This document shows positions 9,132 to 17,770 of a DNA stretch of 64,000 bases, piece after piece; within the stretch, counting starts at the first letter, position 1, and each line of letters starts with the position of its first letter. Source of the stretch: Cellulomonas persica (GTDB taxonomy: Bacteria > Actinomycetota > Actinomycetes > Actinomycetales > Cellulomonadaceae); assembly GCF_007989825.1 (NCBI RefSeq), contig NZ_BJUA01000003.1, forward strand, positions 62,001-126,000. The letters run 5' to 3'. The notes under the pieces are model-generated. The model saw nothing but the letters and a program-made list of their open reading frames with translations, was not told where the DNA came from and did not search any database. A program made the translations under genes and the position numbers.

Positions 9132-10598
9132 TCAGGAGGGGCGGGCGTACGACGAGAGAGGGAGGCGGTAGGCGAGGTCGACGGCCGTCTCGTGCGCCTC
9201 GTCGAGGTCGAGGCGGTGCTCGGCGACGAGCCGTGCGAGGAACCCCGCGTCGATGCGCCGCGCGAGGTCGTGGCGCGCGGGGATGGAGCAGAACGCGCGC
9301 GTGTCGTCGACGAAGCCGGTGGTGTTGTAGAAGCCCGCGGTGTCGGTCACGGCCTCCCGGAAGCGGCGCATCGCGTCGGGCGTGTCCAGGAACCACCACG
9401 GGGCACCGAGCCGCAGCGCCGGGTAGACGCCCGCGAGCGGCGCGAGCTCGCGGCTGTAGGTGTCCTCGTCGACGGTGAACACCACGAGCCGGAACCGCGG
9501 GTGGTGGCCGAACGCCTCGAGGATCGGCCGCAGGCCGTGCACGAACTCGGTGACGACGGGGATGTCGTAACCCACGTCAGGCCCGCGCAGCGCGGCGACC
9601 CGCGCGTCGTAGTCGCGCAGGACGCCCGGGTGGAGCTGCATGACGAGCCCGTCGTCGCACGACAGGCGCGCCATCTCGAACAGCAGGTGCCCGGCGAGGG
9701 CACGCGCACCGGCCGAGCCGAGCGCCGGCCCCCCGGCCGCCGAGCGCAGCGCCGCCGCCATGAGGCGGTCCGCGGCGTCGTCGGGGAGCTGCTCGGCCCA
9801 CGGCGTCGCGAGCCCGTGGTCGGTCGCGAGCGCCCCCCGCGCGACGAACTCGGCGCGACGCCGCGCGAGCGCCTCGACGAACGTGGTGCTGGTGCTGATC
9901 GTCGTCCCGGTGAGCTCGCCGAGGCGCTCGACCCGCTCGCCCCAGCCCGGCGTGAGCGGGTGGAGCAGCGCATCGGGCCGGAACGTCGGGATGACACGCC
10001 CGCTCAGCCCCGCGTCCGCGAGCCGGGCGTGGCTGTCGAGCGTCGCGGTCGCGTCGTCGGTCGTCGCGAGGATCTCGAGGCCGAACCGCTCGAACAGCGC
10101 GCGCGGGCGCAGCTCGGGCGTCGCGAGCGCGGCGACCATCTGGTCGAACGTCACGTCGGCCGTGTGTGCGGACGGTCGCAGCGTGATGCCGAAGAGGTCG
10201 ACGAGCTCGTGCTCGAGCCAGAACCGGGTGGGCGTGCCGCGCAGGACGTGCCAGTGGCTCGCGACCGTCCGCCAGATCTCGCGCGGGTCGGTCTCGACCG
10301 CCTCGTCGTCGTTGCGGGGGACGCCGAGGGAGTCCAGGTCGACGCCCTGCGAGACGAGCAGACGCAGCAGGTAGTGGTCGGGGGTGACGAGCAGCGACGC
10401 CGGGTCGGTGAAGGGCTCGTCGTCGAGCAGCAGGTCGGCGTCGACGTGACCGTGCATCGAGACGAGCGGAAGGTCCTGCGTCGTGGCGAGGAGCTCGCGC
10501 GCGATCGACCGCACGCCGGGGTCGGCCGGCAGCGCGCGGTCGGGGTGGAGCGCCAGCGTGGGGAGCTGGTCGGCCGGCGTGAGGGCGGAGCGCGGCAC
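9132..10598 (-). CDS. uxaC: Glucuronate isomerase
   Basis: 488 aa. UxaC converts D-glucuronate to D-fructuronate (or galacturonate to tagaturonate) in the cytosol. The family start is clear: HPDRALPADPGVRSIAREL, then the metal-site motif SMHGHVDADLL, then TRFWLEHEL, a middle HGL motif, and the C-terminal FYNTTGFVDDTRAFCSIPARHD. Length matches the family (about 470). The start is the GTG behind GGAAGGA; the frame is open 192 bases further but that is promoter sequence. A LacI-type dyad at 10655-10666 precedes it. It faces away from the aldouronate importer. Confidence 0.95.
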   Translation of the reverse strand: MPRSALTPADQLPTLALHPDRALPADPGVRSIARELLATTQDLPLVSMHGHVDADLLLDDEPFTDPASLLVTPDHYLLRLLVSQGVDLDSLGVPRNDDEAVETDPREIWRTVASHWHVLRGTPTRFWLEHELVDLFGITLRPSAHTADVTFDQMVAALATPELRPRALFERFGLEILATTDDATATLDSHARLADAGLSGRVIPTFRPDALLHPLTPGWGERVERLGELTGTTISTSTTFVEALARRRAEFVARGALATDHGLATPWAEQLPDDAADRLMAAALRSAAGGPALGSAGARALAGHLLFEMARLSCDDGLVMQLHPGVLRDYDARVAALRGPDVGYDIPVVTEFVHGLRPILEAFGHHPRFRLVVFTVDEDTYSRELAPLAGVYPALRLGAPWWFLDTPDAMRRFREAVTDTAGFYNTTGFVDDTRAFCSIPARHDLARRIDAGFLARLVAEHRLDLDEAHETAVDLAYRLPLSSYARPS

Positions 10599-10654
10599 GC
10601 GGTTCCTTCCGGTCGCGTCGACGCGACGTCGTCGTCGGCCGATCTGCGGGGAGT

Positions 10655-10666
10655 GCAAGCGTTTGC
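10655..10666. promoter_or_regulatory. LacI-family operator-like dyad, site A (uxaC)
   Basis: GCAAGCGTTTGC, a 12-bp dyad with a central CG, matches 5 of 6 pairs. It lies 57 bp before the uxaC GTG. The same pattern GCAASCGTTWGC occurs at 10787-10798 and 19129-19140, so all three are read as sites of the LacI protein encoded at 19220-20221. Confidence 0.7.
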
Positions 10667-10784
10667 CGCGGAGTTTGTCACCTGCGCCCCACCGCCCGCA
10701 ACAGTGCGAGCACCCCTCTGCGGCGCGCCCTGCGTCGTCGGCAGAGGGTGGGTGACAGGTCGGGAGGGCGTGTGGCAAAGTGTC

Positions 10785-10800
10785 TGGCAACCGTTAGCCA
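10785..10800. promoter_or_regulatory. LacI-family operator-like dyad, site B (aldouronate importer)
   Basis: TGGCAACCGTTAGCCA, a 16-bp dyad with TGGC/GCCA ends and a central CG, lies 98 bp before the first permease gene. A direct TGGCAA copy sits 12 bp upstream at 10773-10778. It matches the core of sites A and C (GCAASCGTTWGC). Confidence 0.7.
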
Positions 10801-10897
10801 TCCGGTTTGTCGGCCTCCTCCCCGTCGCGTGCGTGGGGGTCGGCACGCGGTTCGCGCATCGGGCCACTGACTCACGACGAGGTGAGAGGAGCACGGG

Positions 10898-11908
10898 ATG
10901 TCGAGCGACATCGCAGGCGCCACCAGCTCGGCCGACGCGCCGGCGCCCGGTGGGCGCATCCGCCGTCCCCGGCGCGCGGCGTCCCTTCGGCTCGACCGGC
11001 CCGTGCGCCGCACGTGGCGCCAGGAGCTGCGGCGCGACTGGCGCCTGTACTCGTTCCTGGTCCTGCCGCTGATCTTCTTCGCGGTGTTCCGCTACCTGCC
11101 GATCCTCGGCAACGTCGTGGCGTTCCGACGCTTCCGACCCGGCTCGTCGATCTTCGGCGACGAGTGGGTCGGGCTGTACTACGTGCGGATGTTCATCCAG
11201 GACCCGTCGTTCTGGTCGGCGTTCTGGAACACGGTCGTCCTCGGCCTGCTGACGCTCGTCGTCGTCTTCCCGCTGCCGATCATCCTGGCGCTCATGCTCA
11301 ACGAGCTGCGCTCGGCGCGGTTCAAACGGCTCGTGCAGACCGTCAGCTACCTGCCGCACTTCATGTCGATCGTCATCGTCGCCGGCATGATCTTCCAGCT
11401 CACGGCGATGAAGGGCACGTTCAACCAGATCATCACCGGGCTCGGCGGGGACGCCATCGCGTTCTTCCAGGACCCCTCCTGGTTCCGCCCGATCTACCTG
11501 ACGTCGGAGGTCTGGCAGACGGTCGGGTGGGGCACGATCCTCTACCTCGCGGCGCTGACGACGATCGACGGACAGCTCTACGAGGCCGCACGCATCGACG
11601 GCGCGAACCGGTGGCGGCAGACGTGGCACATCACGCTGCCGGGCATCCGGCCCACGATGATCGTGCTCCTGATCCTGAACATCGGCTCGTTCATGGCGGT
11701 GGGCTTCGAGAAGGTCCTGCTGCTGCAGAACCCGGTCATCTACTCGACGGCCGACGTCATCTCCACGTACCTGTACCGCGTCGGCATCGTCTCGAACAGC
11801 GTGTCCTACGCGACGGCGATCGGGCTGTTCGAGGCGCTCATCGGGCTCACGCTCATCCTGTCGGCCAACGCCATCTCCAAGCGCACCGTGGGGGCCTCGC
11901 TGTGGTGA
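10898..11908 (+). CDS. Carbohydrate ABC transporter permease, LplB type
   Basis: 336 aa with about six membrane segments after a 45-residue basic N-terminus. The coupling motif EAARIDGANRWRQTWHITLPGI (about 228-249) is the EAA loop of CUT1 permeases. SYLPHFMSIVIVAGMI and the end KRTVGASLW are hallmarks of the LplB/YtcP-linked group that imports uronate-containing oligosaccharides. The start ATG is preceded by GAGAGGAG. It overlaps the second permease by 4 bp. No ATPase gene is present; this group usually borrows a shared MsmK-type ATPase. Confidence 0.9.
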   Translation: MSSDIAGATSSADAPAPGGRIRRPRRAASLRLDRPVRRTWRQELRRDWRLYSFLVLPLIFFAVFRYLPILGNVVAFRRFRPGSSIFGDEWVGLYYVRMFIQDPSFWSAFWNTVVLGLLTLVVVFPLPIILALMLNELRSARFKRLVQTVSYLPHFMSIVIVAGMIFQLTAMKGTFNQIITGLGGDAIAFFQDPSWFRPIYLTSEVWQTVGWGTILYLAALTTIDGQLYEAARIDGANRWRQTWHITLPGIRPTMIVLLILNIGSFMAVGFEKVLLLQNPVIYSTADVISTYLYRVGIVSNSVSYATAIGLFEALIGLTLILSANAISKRTVGASLW

Positions 11909-12855
11909 CCGACGTGACGACGACGAGCCCCGACCTGGCCGGCCCGACGAAGCCCGTGGCGGTCGTCGGGCGCGGGGTGCGCCCCAAGGACGGCAAGGGC
12001 TACACCGCGTTCCGCGTCGTGAACGCCACGCTGCTGCTGCTCATGTGCGCGGTCGTCCTGTACCCGTTCGTGAACATCGTGGCGCAGGCGTTCAGCTCCG
12101 AGGGCCACATCAACGCGGGCCAGGTGAACCTCGTCCCGCGGGGCTTCAACCTGACGACCTTCAAGGTCGTGCTCTCCGACGACATGTTCTGGACCAACTA
12201 CAAGAACACGGTGGTCTACACGGTCGTCGGGACCGTGATCGCGATGGCGCTGACGACGACGTACGCCTACGCGCTGTCGAAGAAGCACCTCAAGGGCCGG
12301 ACGTTCTTCATCGGCATCGCCGTGCTGACCATGTTCTTCAACGGCGGTCTGATCCCGAACTACGTGCTCATCACGACGCTCGGCTTCAAGGACACCATCT
12401 GGGCGATCGTGCTGCCGAACGCGATCAGCGTCTTCAACCTGCTCGTCATGAAGTCGTTCTTCGAGAACTTCCCGGACGAGCTCGAGGAGGCGGCCGCGAT
12501 CGACGGCATGTCGACGTACGGCGTCTTCTTCCGGATCGTGCTGCCGCTGTCGAAGGCGGTGCTCGCGACGATGGTGCTGTTCTACGCCGTGGCGTTCTGG
12601 AACAGCTGGTTCTCGGCGTACCTCTACATGACCGACGCCGCGAACTACCCGGTCACCGTGTACCTGCGCAACCTCATGGCGGGGGTGACCACCGGGACGT
12701 CCATCACGGGTGGCCAGCTCGACAACATGACGCAGATCGCCTCCAACGTGCAGTCCGTGACGATGCTGCTCACGGTCCTGCCGATCGTCTGCCTCTACCC
12801 GTTCATCCAGAGGTACTTCGTGTCGGGCGTGATGCTCGGCGCGGTGAAGCAATGA
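11905..12855 (+). CDS. Carbohydrate ABC transporter permease, YtcP/LplC type
   Basis: 316 aa from the GTG overlapping the previous stop (GTGA); a second GTG lies one codon earlier. Six membrane segments begin at about residue 35. The EAA loop is LEEAAAIDGMSTYGVFFRIVLPLSKA. MFFNGGLIPNYVLI and the end YPFIQRYFVSGVMLGAVK are signatures of the YtcP/LplC group. It pairs with the LplB-type permease to form the membrane channel of the oligosaccharide importer. A hairpin follows the gene and could lower or stabilise read-through into the binding-protein gene. Confidence 0.9.
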   Translation: MTDVTTTSPDLAGPTKPVAVVGRGVRPKDGKGYTAFRVVNATLLLLMCAVVLYPFVNIVAQAFSSEGHINAGQVNLVPRGFNLTTFKVVLSDDMFWTNYKNTVVYTVVGTVIAMALTTTYAYALSKKHLKGRTFFIGIAVLTMFFNGGLIPNYVLITTLGFKDTIWAIVLPNAISVFNLLVMKSFFENFPDELEEAAAIDGMSTYGVFFRIVLPLSKAVLATMVLFYAVAFWNSWFSAYLYMTDAANYPVTVYLRNLMAGVTTGTSITGGQLDNMTQIASNVQSVTMLLTVLPIVCLYPFIQRYFVSGVMLGAVKQ

Positions 12856-12866
12856 CCGCACCAGGA

Positions 12867-12910
12867 ATGACCGCAGTGCAGCAATGACCGCAGTGCAGCA
12901 ATGACCGCAG
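12867..12910. repeat. 17-bp tandem repeat at the end of the permease gene
   Basis: ATGACCGCAGTGCAGCA occurs twice exactly (12867-12883 and 12884-12900), with a third partial copy ATGACCGCAG at 12901-12910. A diverged copy overlaps the permease stop at 12852. Each unit carries ATG, TGA and GCAGTGCAGC, so it looks like slippage duplication of the gene end. Confidence 0.8.
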
Positions 12911-12921
12911 GAATGACGAGA

Positions 12922-12956
12922 GGGCGCACGCCGGGCCGTTACCCCGACGTGCGCCC
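12922..12956. terminator. Intergenic hairpin between permease and binding-protein genes
   Basis: GGGCGCACG (12922-12930) pairs perfectly with CGTGCGCCC (12948-12956) around a 17-base loop. There is no T run. In importer operons such hairpins stabilise or partly terminate messages to set the binding protein to permease ratio. Confidence 0.65.
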
Positions 12957-13022
12957 CGCGATCCCGTCATCAGCTCATCCACCGTGCAGGACGACGACGT
13001 TCCACCCGGAGAAGGAGAAGCC

Positions 13023-14705
13023 ATGAGATCGACGAAGAAGAGGGTAGTCGCGTTCGGGTCCGCGGCGGCGCTCGCGCTGACGCTGACCGCGGCGTGCTCG
13101 TCGGGCGACGACCCGACGACCGCGCCGACGGGTGGCGGCGAGACCAGCGAGGGCGTGACGATCGACGCCGAGCACAGCGTGGGTGCGATGACGGACTTCG
13201 CCGTGGGGACGACGTTCAGGGCGACCGAGCCGGTGACGTTCTCGCTGCTGTACCGCGACCACCCGAACTACCCGCTGAACAAGGACTGGCTCGTGTTCAG
13301 CGAGCTGCGCGACAAGCAGCAGGTGTCGTTCGACATCACGAGTGCTCCGCTGTCCGACTGGGACGCGAAGAAGTCGCTCATCATCTCCGCGGGTGACGCG
13401 CCCGAGCTGATCCCCGTGACGTATGCGGGGCAGGAGGCGCAGTTCGTCTCCGGCGGCGCGCTGCTGCCCATCAGCGACTACGTGCAGTACATGCCGAACT
13501 TCCAGCAGAAGGTCAAGGACTGGAAGCTCGAGGAGTACATCGAGAACCTTCGGCAGGCCGACGGCAAGTACTACATGCTCCCCGGCCTGTTCGAGTCGCC
13601 GCAGCCGCAGTACTCGATCGTGACGCGGCAGGACCAGTGGGACGCCGCGGGCATCACCGAGGCGCCGGCCACGTGGGACGACTTCAAGGCGGACCTGGCG
13701 ACGCTGAAGGCCGCGCAGCCGGACGCCTGGCCGATGTCCGACCGCTGGTCGACGAACAACAACGTGCCGCTCGGCGCGACGCTGCAGATCGCGTCGCCGA
13801 ACTTCGACACGGTCGCCGGCTGGGGCTTCGGCAACGGCCTGTGGTACGACGAGGAGTCCGGCACGTTCGAGTACGCGGCCGCGACCGAGGGCTACCGGCA
13901 GCTCGTCGAGTACTTCGCGTCGCTCGTCGCCGACGGCCTGCTGGACCCGGAGTCCGTGACGCAGGACGACGAGACGGCGATCCAGAAGTTCACATCGGGC
14001 CAGTCGCTGGCGATCAGCGGGAACACGCAGGAGATCACGACCTACCGCACGTCGCTCGCGGACGCGGGCACCGAGGCGACGCTCCACCTGCTGCGGGTGC
14101 CGTCCGGGCCGGCCGGGGACAAGGTCTCGTCGGGCAGCCGTCGCTCGTCGGGCTTCATGCTGTCGGCCGACGCCGCCAAGCAGCCGCACTTCCTCGCGCT
14201 GCTGCAGTTCGCGGACTGGCTGTACTACTCCGACGAGGGCCTCGAGTTCGCCAAGTGGGGCGTCGAGGGGACCACGTACACCAAGGACGGCGACGTCCGC
14301 ACGATCGACCCGGACATCGACTGGAACGGCATCAACCCGACGGGCACCAAGAAGCTCAACGCCGACTTCGGCTTCAGTAACGGCGTGTTCCTGCTGGCGA
14401 ACGGCTCGTCCGACGAGCTGCTCGCGTCCATGTCGTCCGACGAGGTCCAGCAGTTCGTGGACGAGATGTCGACGAAGGAGGAGTTGCCGCTCGCGCCGCC
14501 CGCGCCGCTCGAGGAGATGGAGCAGGAGCAGGTCACGCTGTGGCAGACGGCGCTGACCGACGCGGTCACGCAGGCCACGGCGGCGTTCATCCTGGGGCAG
14601 CGTCCGATGTCGGAGTGGGACACGTTCGTGAGTGAGCTCAAGGCCCTCAACATGGACCAGTACGTCGCGACCTACAACACCGCGCTCGAGCGCGCGCAGG
14701 GCTGA
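13023..14705 (+). CDS. Extracellular solute-binding lipoprotein of the aldouronate-type importer
   Basis: 560 aa. Signal peptide with positive MRSTKKR, a hydrophobic core and lipobox LTAAC (Cys25), so it is anchored outside the membrane. The start ATG follows GAAGGAGAAG. Length and motifs (LYRDHPNYPLNKDW, KYYMLPGLFESPQ, a C-terminal WDTFVSELKALNMDQYVATYNTALERAQ) match the LplA/YtcQ-type binding proteins found with LplB/YtcP permeases. Its ligand is inferred to be aldouronate or a related xylan fragment from the linked aguA and uxaC genes and shared operator sites. A strong terminator follows. Confidence 0.88.
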   Translation: MRSTKKRVVAFGSAAALALTLTAACSSGDDPTTAPTGGGETSEGVTIDAEHSVGAMTDFAVGTTFRATEPVTFSLLYRDHPNYPLNKDWLVFSELRDKQQVSFDITSAPLSDWDAKKSLIISAGDAPELIPVTYAGQEAQFVSGGALLPISDYVQYMPNFQQKVKDWKLEEYIENLRQADGKYYMLPGLFESPQPQYSIVTRQDQWDAAGITEAPATWDDFKADLATLKAAQPDAWPMSDRWSTNNNVPLGATLQIASPNFDTVAGWGFGNGLWYDEESGTFEYAAATEGYRQLVEYFASLVADGLLDPESVTQDDETAIQKFTSGQSLAISGNTQEITTYRTSLADAGTEATLHLLRVPSGPAGDKVSSGSRRSSGFMLSADAAKQPHFLALLQFADWLYYSDEGLEFAKWGVEGTTYTKDGDVRTIDPDIDWNGINPTGTKKLNADFGFSNGVFLLANGSSDELLASMSSDEVQQFVDEMSTKEELPLAPPAPLEEMEQEQVTLWQTALTDAVTQATAAFILGQRPMSEWDTFVSELKALNMDQYVATYNTALERAQG

Positions 14706-14738
14706 CGACGGCCTGAGCCGCACGGCCGGATCGACCGC

Positions 14739-14775
14739 CCGACGGCGGGCCGGAGCGCACCCGGCCCGCCGTCGG
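14739..14775. terminator. Strong hairpin terminator after the binding-protein gene
   Basis: A 15-bp perfect GC stem runs 14739-14753 and 14761-14775 (CCGACGGCGGGCCGG with its complement) around a 7-base loop. It lies 34 bases after the stop. Partial read-through would supply the next genes. Confidence 0.8.
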
Positions 14776-14797
14776 CGCCCCCGGAGGAGGAACGTCC

Positions 14798-14875
14798 ATG
14801 GGTCCCGAACAGGTCGTCGCCGACGTCCTCGGCGACGGTCGCGCTGCTGCGCCGCAGCGAGGGTCGTCGGAGTGA
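14798..14875 (+). CDS. Small upstream ORF coupled to the YesL-like gene
   Basis: 25 codons starting at an ATG behind a very strong ribosome site GGAGGAGGAAC (spacing about 6). The peptide begins MGPEQVVADVLGDG and ends QRGSSE. Its TGA overlaps the GTG of the next gene (GTGA), while that GTG has no Shine-Dalgarno of its own. This is a textbook layout for translational coupling. It may be a real leader peptide or the diverged N-terminus of the membrane protein; no family recognised. Confidence 0.5.
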   Translation: MGPEQVVADVLGDGRAAAPQRGSSE

Positions 14876-15591
14876 ACGCGCTCGCCACGCCTACGGAGAT
14901 CGGTACCGGGCCCCTGTCGAGGTGGTCCGCGGCCGTGTACTGGGCGGTGATGATCGAGCTGCTGGTCGTGCTCACGATGCTGCCCGGGATCGTCGCGGTC
15001 CTGCTGCTCGACCGCAGCGCGTCGAACACGCCGCTCGTCGCGCTGTGCTTCGTCCCCGCCGGGCCGGCGCTCTCGGCGGCGGTGTACGCGTGGCGCGACT
15101 ACCTGTCGGCGACGAGCGCGCAGCGTGACCTCGCGCCCGCGCGGCACTTCTGGCGCGGGTACCGCCTGAACTGGCTCGACGTGCTGCGGTGGTGGGTGCC
15201 CACGCTCGCGGTCCTCGCGCTGCTCGGCGTCAACGTGCAGCACGCGGGGTCGACCGTCGGTCAGCCCTGGGCGTTCGCGTCGCTCGTGATCGCCACGGGC
15301 GTGCTCGTGTGGGCGATCACCGCGCTGGTGCTGACCTCGCTGCTCGCGTTCCGGACGCGCGACGTCGTGCGGCTCGCGGTCTACTACGTCGGCGCCAAGC
15401 CCGTCATGACGCTCGGCAACCTGGCTGTCGTGCTCGTCGGGACGGCGATCGCGCTCCTGGTCTCCGACCGCCTGCTCCTGCTGCTCGCCTCGCTCGTCGT
15501 CGCGTACCTGGTCCGCAACGGCGAGTCGATGGTCGAGGACGCCACCGCCCGCTTCGTCGCCCCGTCGGCGGACGCGACGCCCACCGCCTGA
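14872..15591 (+). CDS. YesL-like (DUF624) membrane protein
   Basis: 239 aa. It begins with GPLSRWSAAVYWAVMIELLVVLTMLPG, the typical YesL start, and has about five membrane segments (22-45, 55-75, 105-125, 130-155, 180-215). The segments PLVALCFVPAGPALSAAVYAWRDYL and RGYRLNWLDVLRWW also match. YesL proteins are regularly linked with LplB/YtcP importers of plant oligosaccharides; their function is unknown. The start is the GTG overlapping the 25-codon ORF. It is 19 bp from the convergent aguA stop. Confidence 0.75.
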   Translation: MNALATPTEIGTGPLSRWSAAVYWAVMIELLVVLTMLPGIVAVLLLDRSASNTPLVALCFVPAGPALSAAVYAWRDYLSATSAQRDLAPARHFWRGYRLNWLDVLRWWVPTLAVLALLGVNVQHAGSTVGQPWAFASLVIATGVLVWAITALVLTSLLAFRTRDVVRLAVYYVGAKPVMTLGNLAVVLVGTAIALLVSDRLLLLLASLVVAYLVRNGESMVEDATARFVAPSADATPTA

Positions 15592-15610
15592 GCGACACGG
15601 ACCGATCTCC

Positions 15611-17770
15611 TCAGGGGATGACGCGGTTCTGAGGGTCGGGGATCCCGGACTTGCGCCAGAAGTAGGTGTTGATCTGGTCGCGCCACTCGGCGGCGGAGCG
15701 GACCTGCTCGTCGAGCCGTGCCGCGACGCGGTCGAACACCTCGTCGGGGACGACGCCGCGCACGTCACGCCACGTGTCACGCATGCGCTGGGTGGCTGCG
15801 GCGCCCTCGACGTGCGTGTCGTAGACGTGCTGCACCACGGTCGAGCCCGAGTGCAGGACGTGCGTGTACGGCACGTGGTGGAAGAACAGCAGCAGCTCGT
15901 CGGGACACGTCTCGAGCGACTCGTAGACGTCGCGCCACGGCGCGGGGTACTGGCCGGTGAAGCCCGTGCCCGTCGCGCGCGTGCGGTCGACGCCGATCCC
16001 GTCGCGGTCGGCGAAGTGGTACGTGCCCCACGGCGTGTACTCGTAGCCGTCGACGTCGGGGCCGTAGTGGTGCCCGGGCCGGACCATGAAGCCGATGCCG
16101 AGCGGCGCGGTGTAGCTCTCGTACACGTGCCACGAGTCGTCCAGGAGTGCGTGCACGGTGCGGGCGACCGCGGGGCCCGCCTGCGGGAACGTGCGGGCGG
16201 CCCACTCGTCGAGCAGGTCCGACGGGTCGAGCGTGGGGTCCCACGTCAGGCGCCCGTAGGCGTAGAGGTTGGCCTGCGCGAGCGGGTGGCCGGTCCAGAA
16301 CGGGTCGTCGCCGACGTTGGCGACCGCGACGAGCCCGCCGGGGAGGGCGTCCGTGCCGCGCACGACGTCGGCCACCGTGCGGGCGTCGGTCTCGGCAGCG
16401 TCGGCGCCGCCGACGGGACCCCACGGGCGGAAGTCGAGCGCCTCGCGCCACAAGGGAGCGAGGTAGCAGACGTGCTGCTGCTGACCCGTGTACTCCTGCG
16501 TGACCTGCAGCTCCATCGCCAGGCGCGTGTGCGGCATCGCGGCGAGCAGCGGGGACAGCGGCTCGCGGACCTGGAAGTCGACCGGGCCGAGCTTGACCTG
16601 CAGCACCGCGTTGTCGTCGAACTGGCCGTCGAGCGGCGTGAAGTGGTCGTACGCCGCGCGCGCCCGGTCCGTGCCGCGGTCGCGCCAGTCCTGCCGGTGG
16701 TCGTAGACGAACGCGCGCCAGAACACGGTCCCGCCGTGGGGTGCGAGCGCACGACCGAGCAGGTTCGCGCCGTCGGCGTGCGTGCGCCCGTACGCGAACG
16801 GGCCGGGCCGGCCCTCGGAGTCGGCCTTGACGACGACGCCGCCGAAGTCGGGGATCGTCGCGTACACGTCCGCGAACGCGCGCTCCCACCAGGCGCGCAC
16901 GTCGTCGTCCAGGGGGTCGGACGTGTCCAGCGCGCCCGACGTGATCGGCGCGGCGAAGTCCACCGCGAGGTACGTGCTGATGCCCGCCGCCCGGAAGATG
17001 GTCGCCAGCCGCGCGACCTGGTCGATCCCGGTGGTGAGCAGCGCGGACTCGCGCGCGTGCACGTTGACGTTGTTGAGGCACACGGCGTTGATGCCGGTGT
17101 GCGCGAGCAGGCGCGCGTAGTGCTCGACGCGCGTGAGGTCGTCGCGCACCCGCCCGTCGGCGAACCACAGCGACGCGCCGGCGTACCCGCGTTCGACCGG
17201 GCCCATCGGGCTGTCCGCCGCGAGGTTGTCCCAGTGGTCGAGCATGCGCACGGCCTGGGCGGGGACGTGCACGGCGAGGTCGCCGGCGGCCTCGCCGGAC
17301 GTGTCGCCGCCCGTGCGCACCAGGTGGTGCCAGCCGGCGAGCAGACCGCGGGGCTGGGCCGCGACGACGACGAGCGCGCCCTCGTCGCGGGTGACCACGA
17401 ACCCCTGCGCACCGAGCGTGCCCGCCAGGCCCGGACGCTCGGCGAGGGCGATCGCGTGCTCGGCCGCCGTCCGCAGACGCGGCGCCGCACCCGGACCCGC
17501 GGCCGCGAGCGCGTCCGCGGCGAGCGCGAGCGTGACCGGCGCGCTCGTCGTCGTCCCGCGTGCCACCTGCGCGGCGCGGGCGACCTCCGCGCGCACGGTC
17601 GTGAGCACGGGGTCGTCGCCCGTCGCGAGCAGCCGGACGCCGCGCGTGCCGAGGGGCCGCAGCGCCTCGTCCGGGAGCCACGCGGCGTGCCACCCCGGCG
17701 CACTCGTCGTGCTGCTCGTCGTGCTGGTCGTGCCGCCGGTCGTCGTGCCGGCCGTGGTCGGGTCGGTCAC
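15611..17770 (-). CDS. aguA: GH67 alpha-glucuronidase
   Basis: 719 aa, no signal peptide, so intracellular. It removes 4-O-methyl-D-glucuronic acid from the non-reducing end of aldouronic acids. GH67 signatures: NNVNVH (about 233-238), [10 protein letters not shown] with the acid Glu319, DGQF with Asp381, and FQVREP with Glu403; the last two are the paired carboxylates known in Cellvibrio GH67. C-terminal [18 protein letters not shown] also matches. The start is the GTG overlapping the manD stop (TGGTGA). The N-terminus carries a Thr/Ser-rich stretch (5-24), unusual for the family and perhaps a flexible tail. Confidence 0.95.
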   Translation of the reverse strand: MTDPTTAGTTTGGTTSTTSSTTSAPGWHAAWLPDEALRPLGTRGVRLLATGDDPVLTTVRAEVARAAQVARGTTTSAPVTLALAADALAAAGPGAAPRLRTAAEHAIALAERPGLAGTLGAQGFVVTRDEGALVVVAAQPRGLLAGWHHLVRTGGDTSGEAAGDLAVHVPAQAVRMLDHWDNLAADSPMGPVERGYAGASLWFADGRVRDDLTRVEHYARLLAHTGINAVCLNNVNVHARESALLTTGIDQVARLATIFRAAGISTYLAVDFAAPITSGALDTSDPLDDDVRAWWERAFADVYATIPDFGGVVVKADSEGRPGPFAYGRTHADGANLLGRALAPHGGTVFWRAFVYDHRQDWRDRGTDRARAAYDHFTPLDGQFDDNAVLQVKLGPVDFQVREPLSPLLAAMPHTRLAMELQVTQEYTGQQQHVCYLAPLWREALDFRPWGPVGGADAAETDARTVADVVRGTDALPGGLVAVANVGDDPFWTGHPLAQANLYAYGRLTWDPTLDPSDLLDEWAARTFPQAGPAVARTVHALLDDSWHVYESYTAPLGIGFMVRPGHHYGPDVDGYEYTPWGTYHFADRDGIGVDRTRATGTGFTGQYPAPWRDVYESLETCPDELLLFFHHVPYTHVLHSGSTVVQHVYDTHVEGAAATQRMRDTWRDVRGVVPDEVFDRVAARLDEQVRSAAEWRDQINTYFWRKSGIPDPQNRVIP

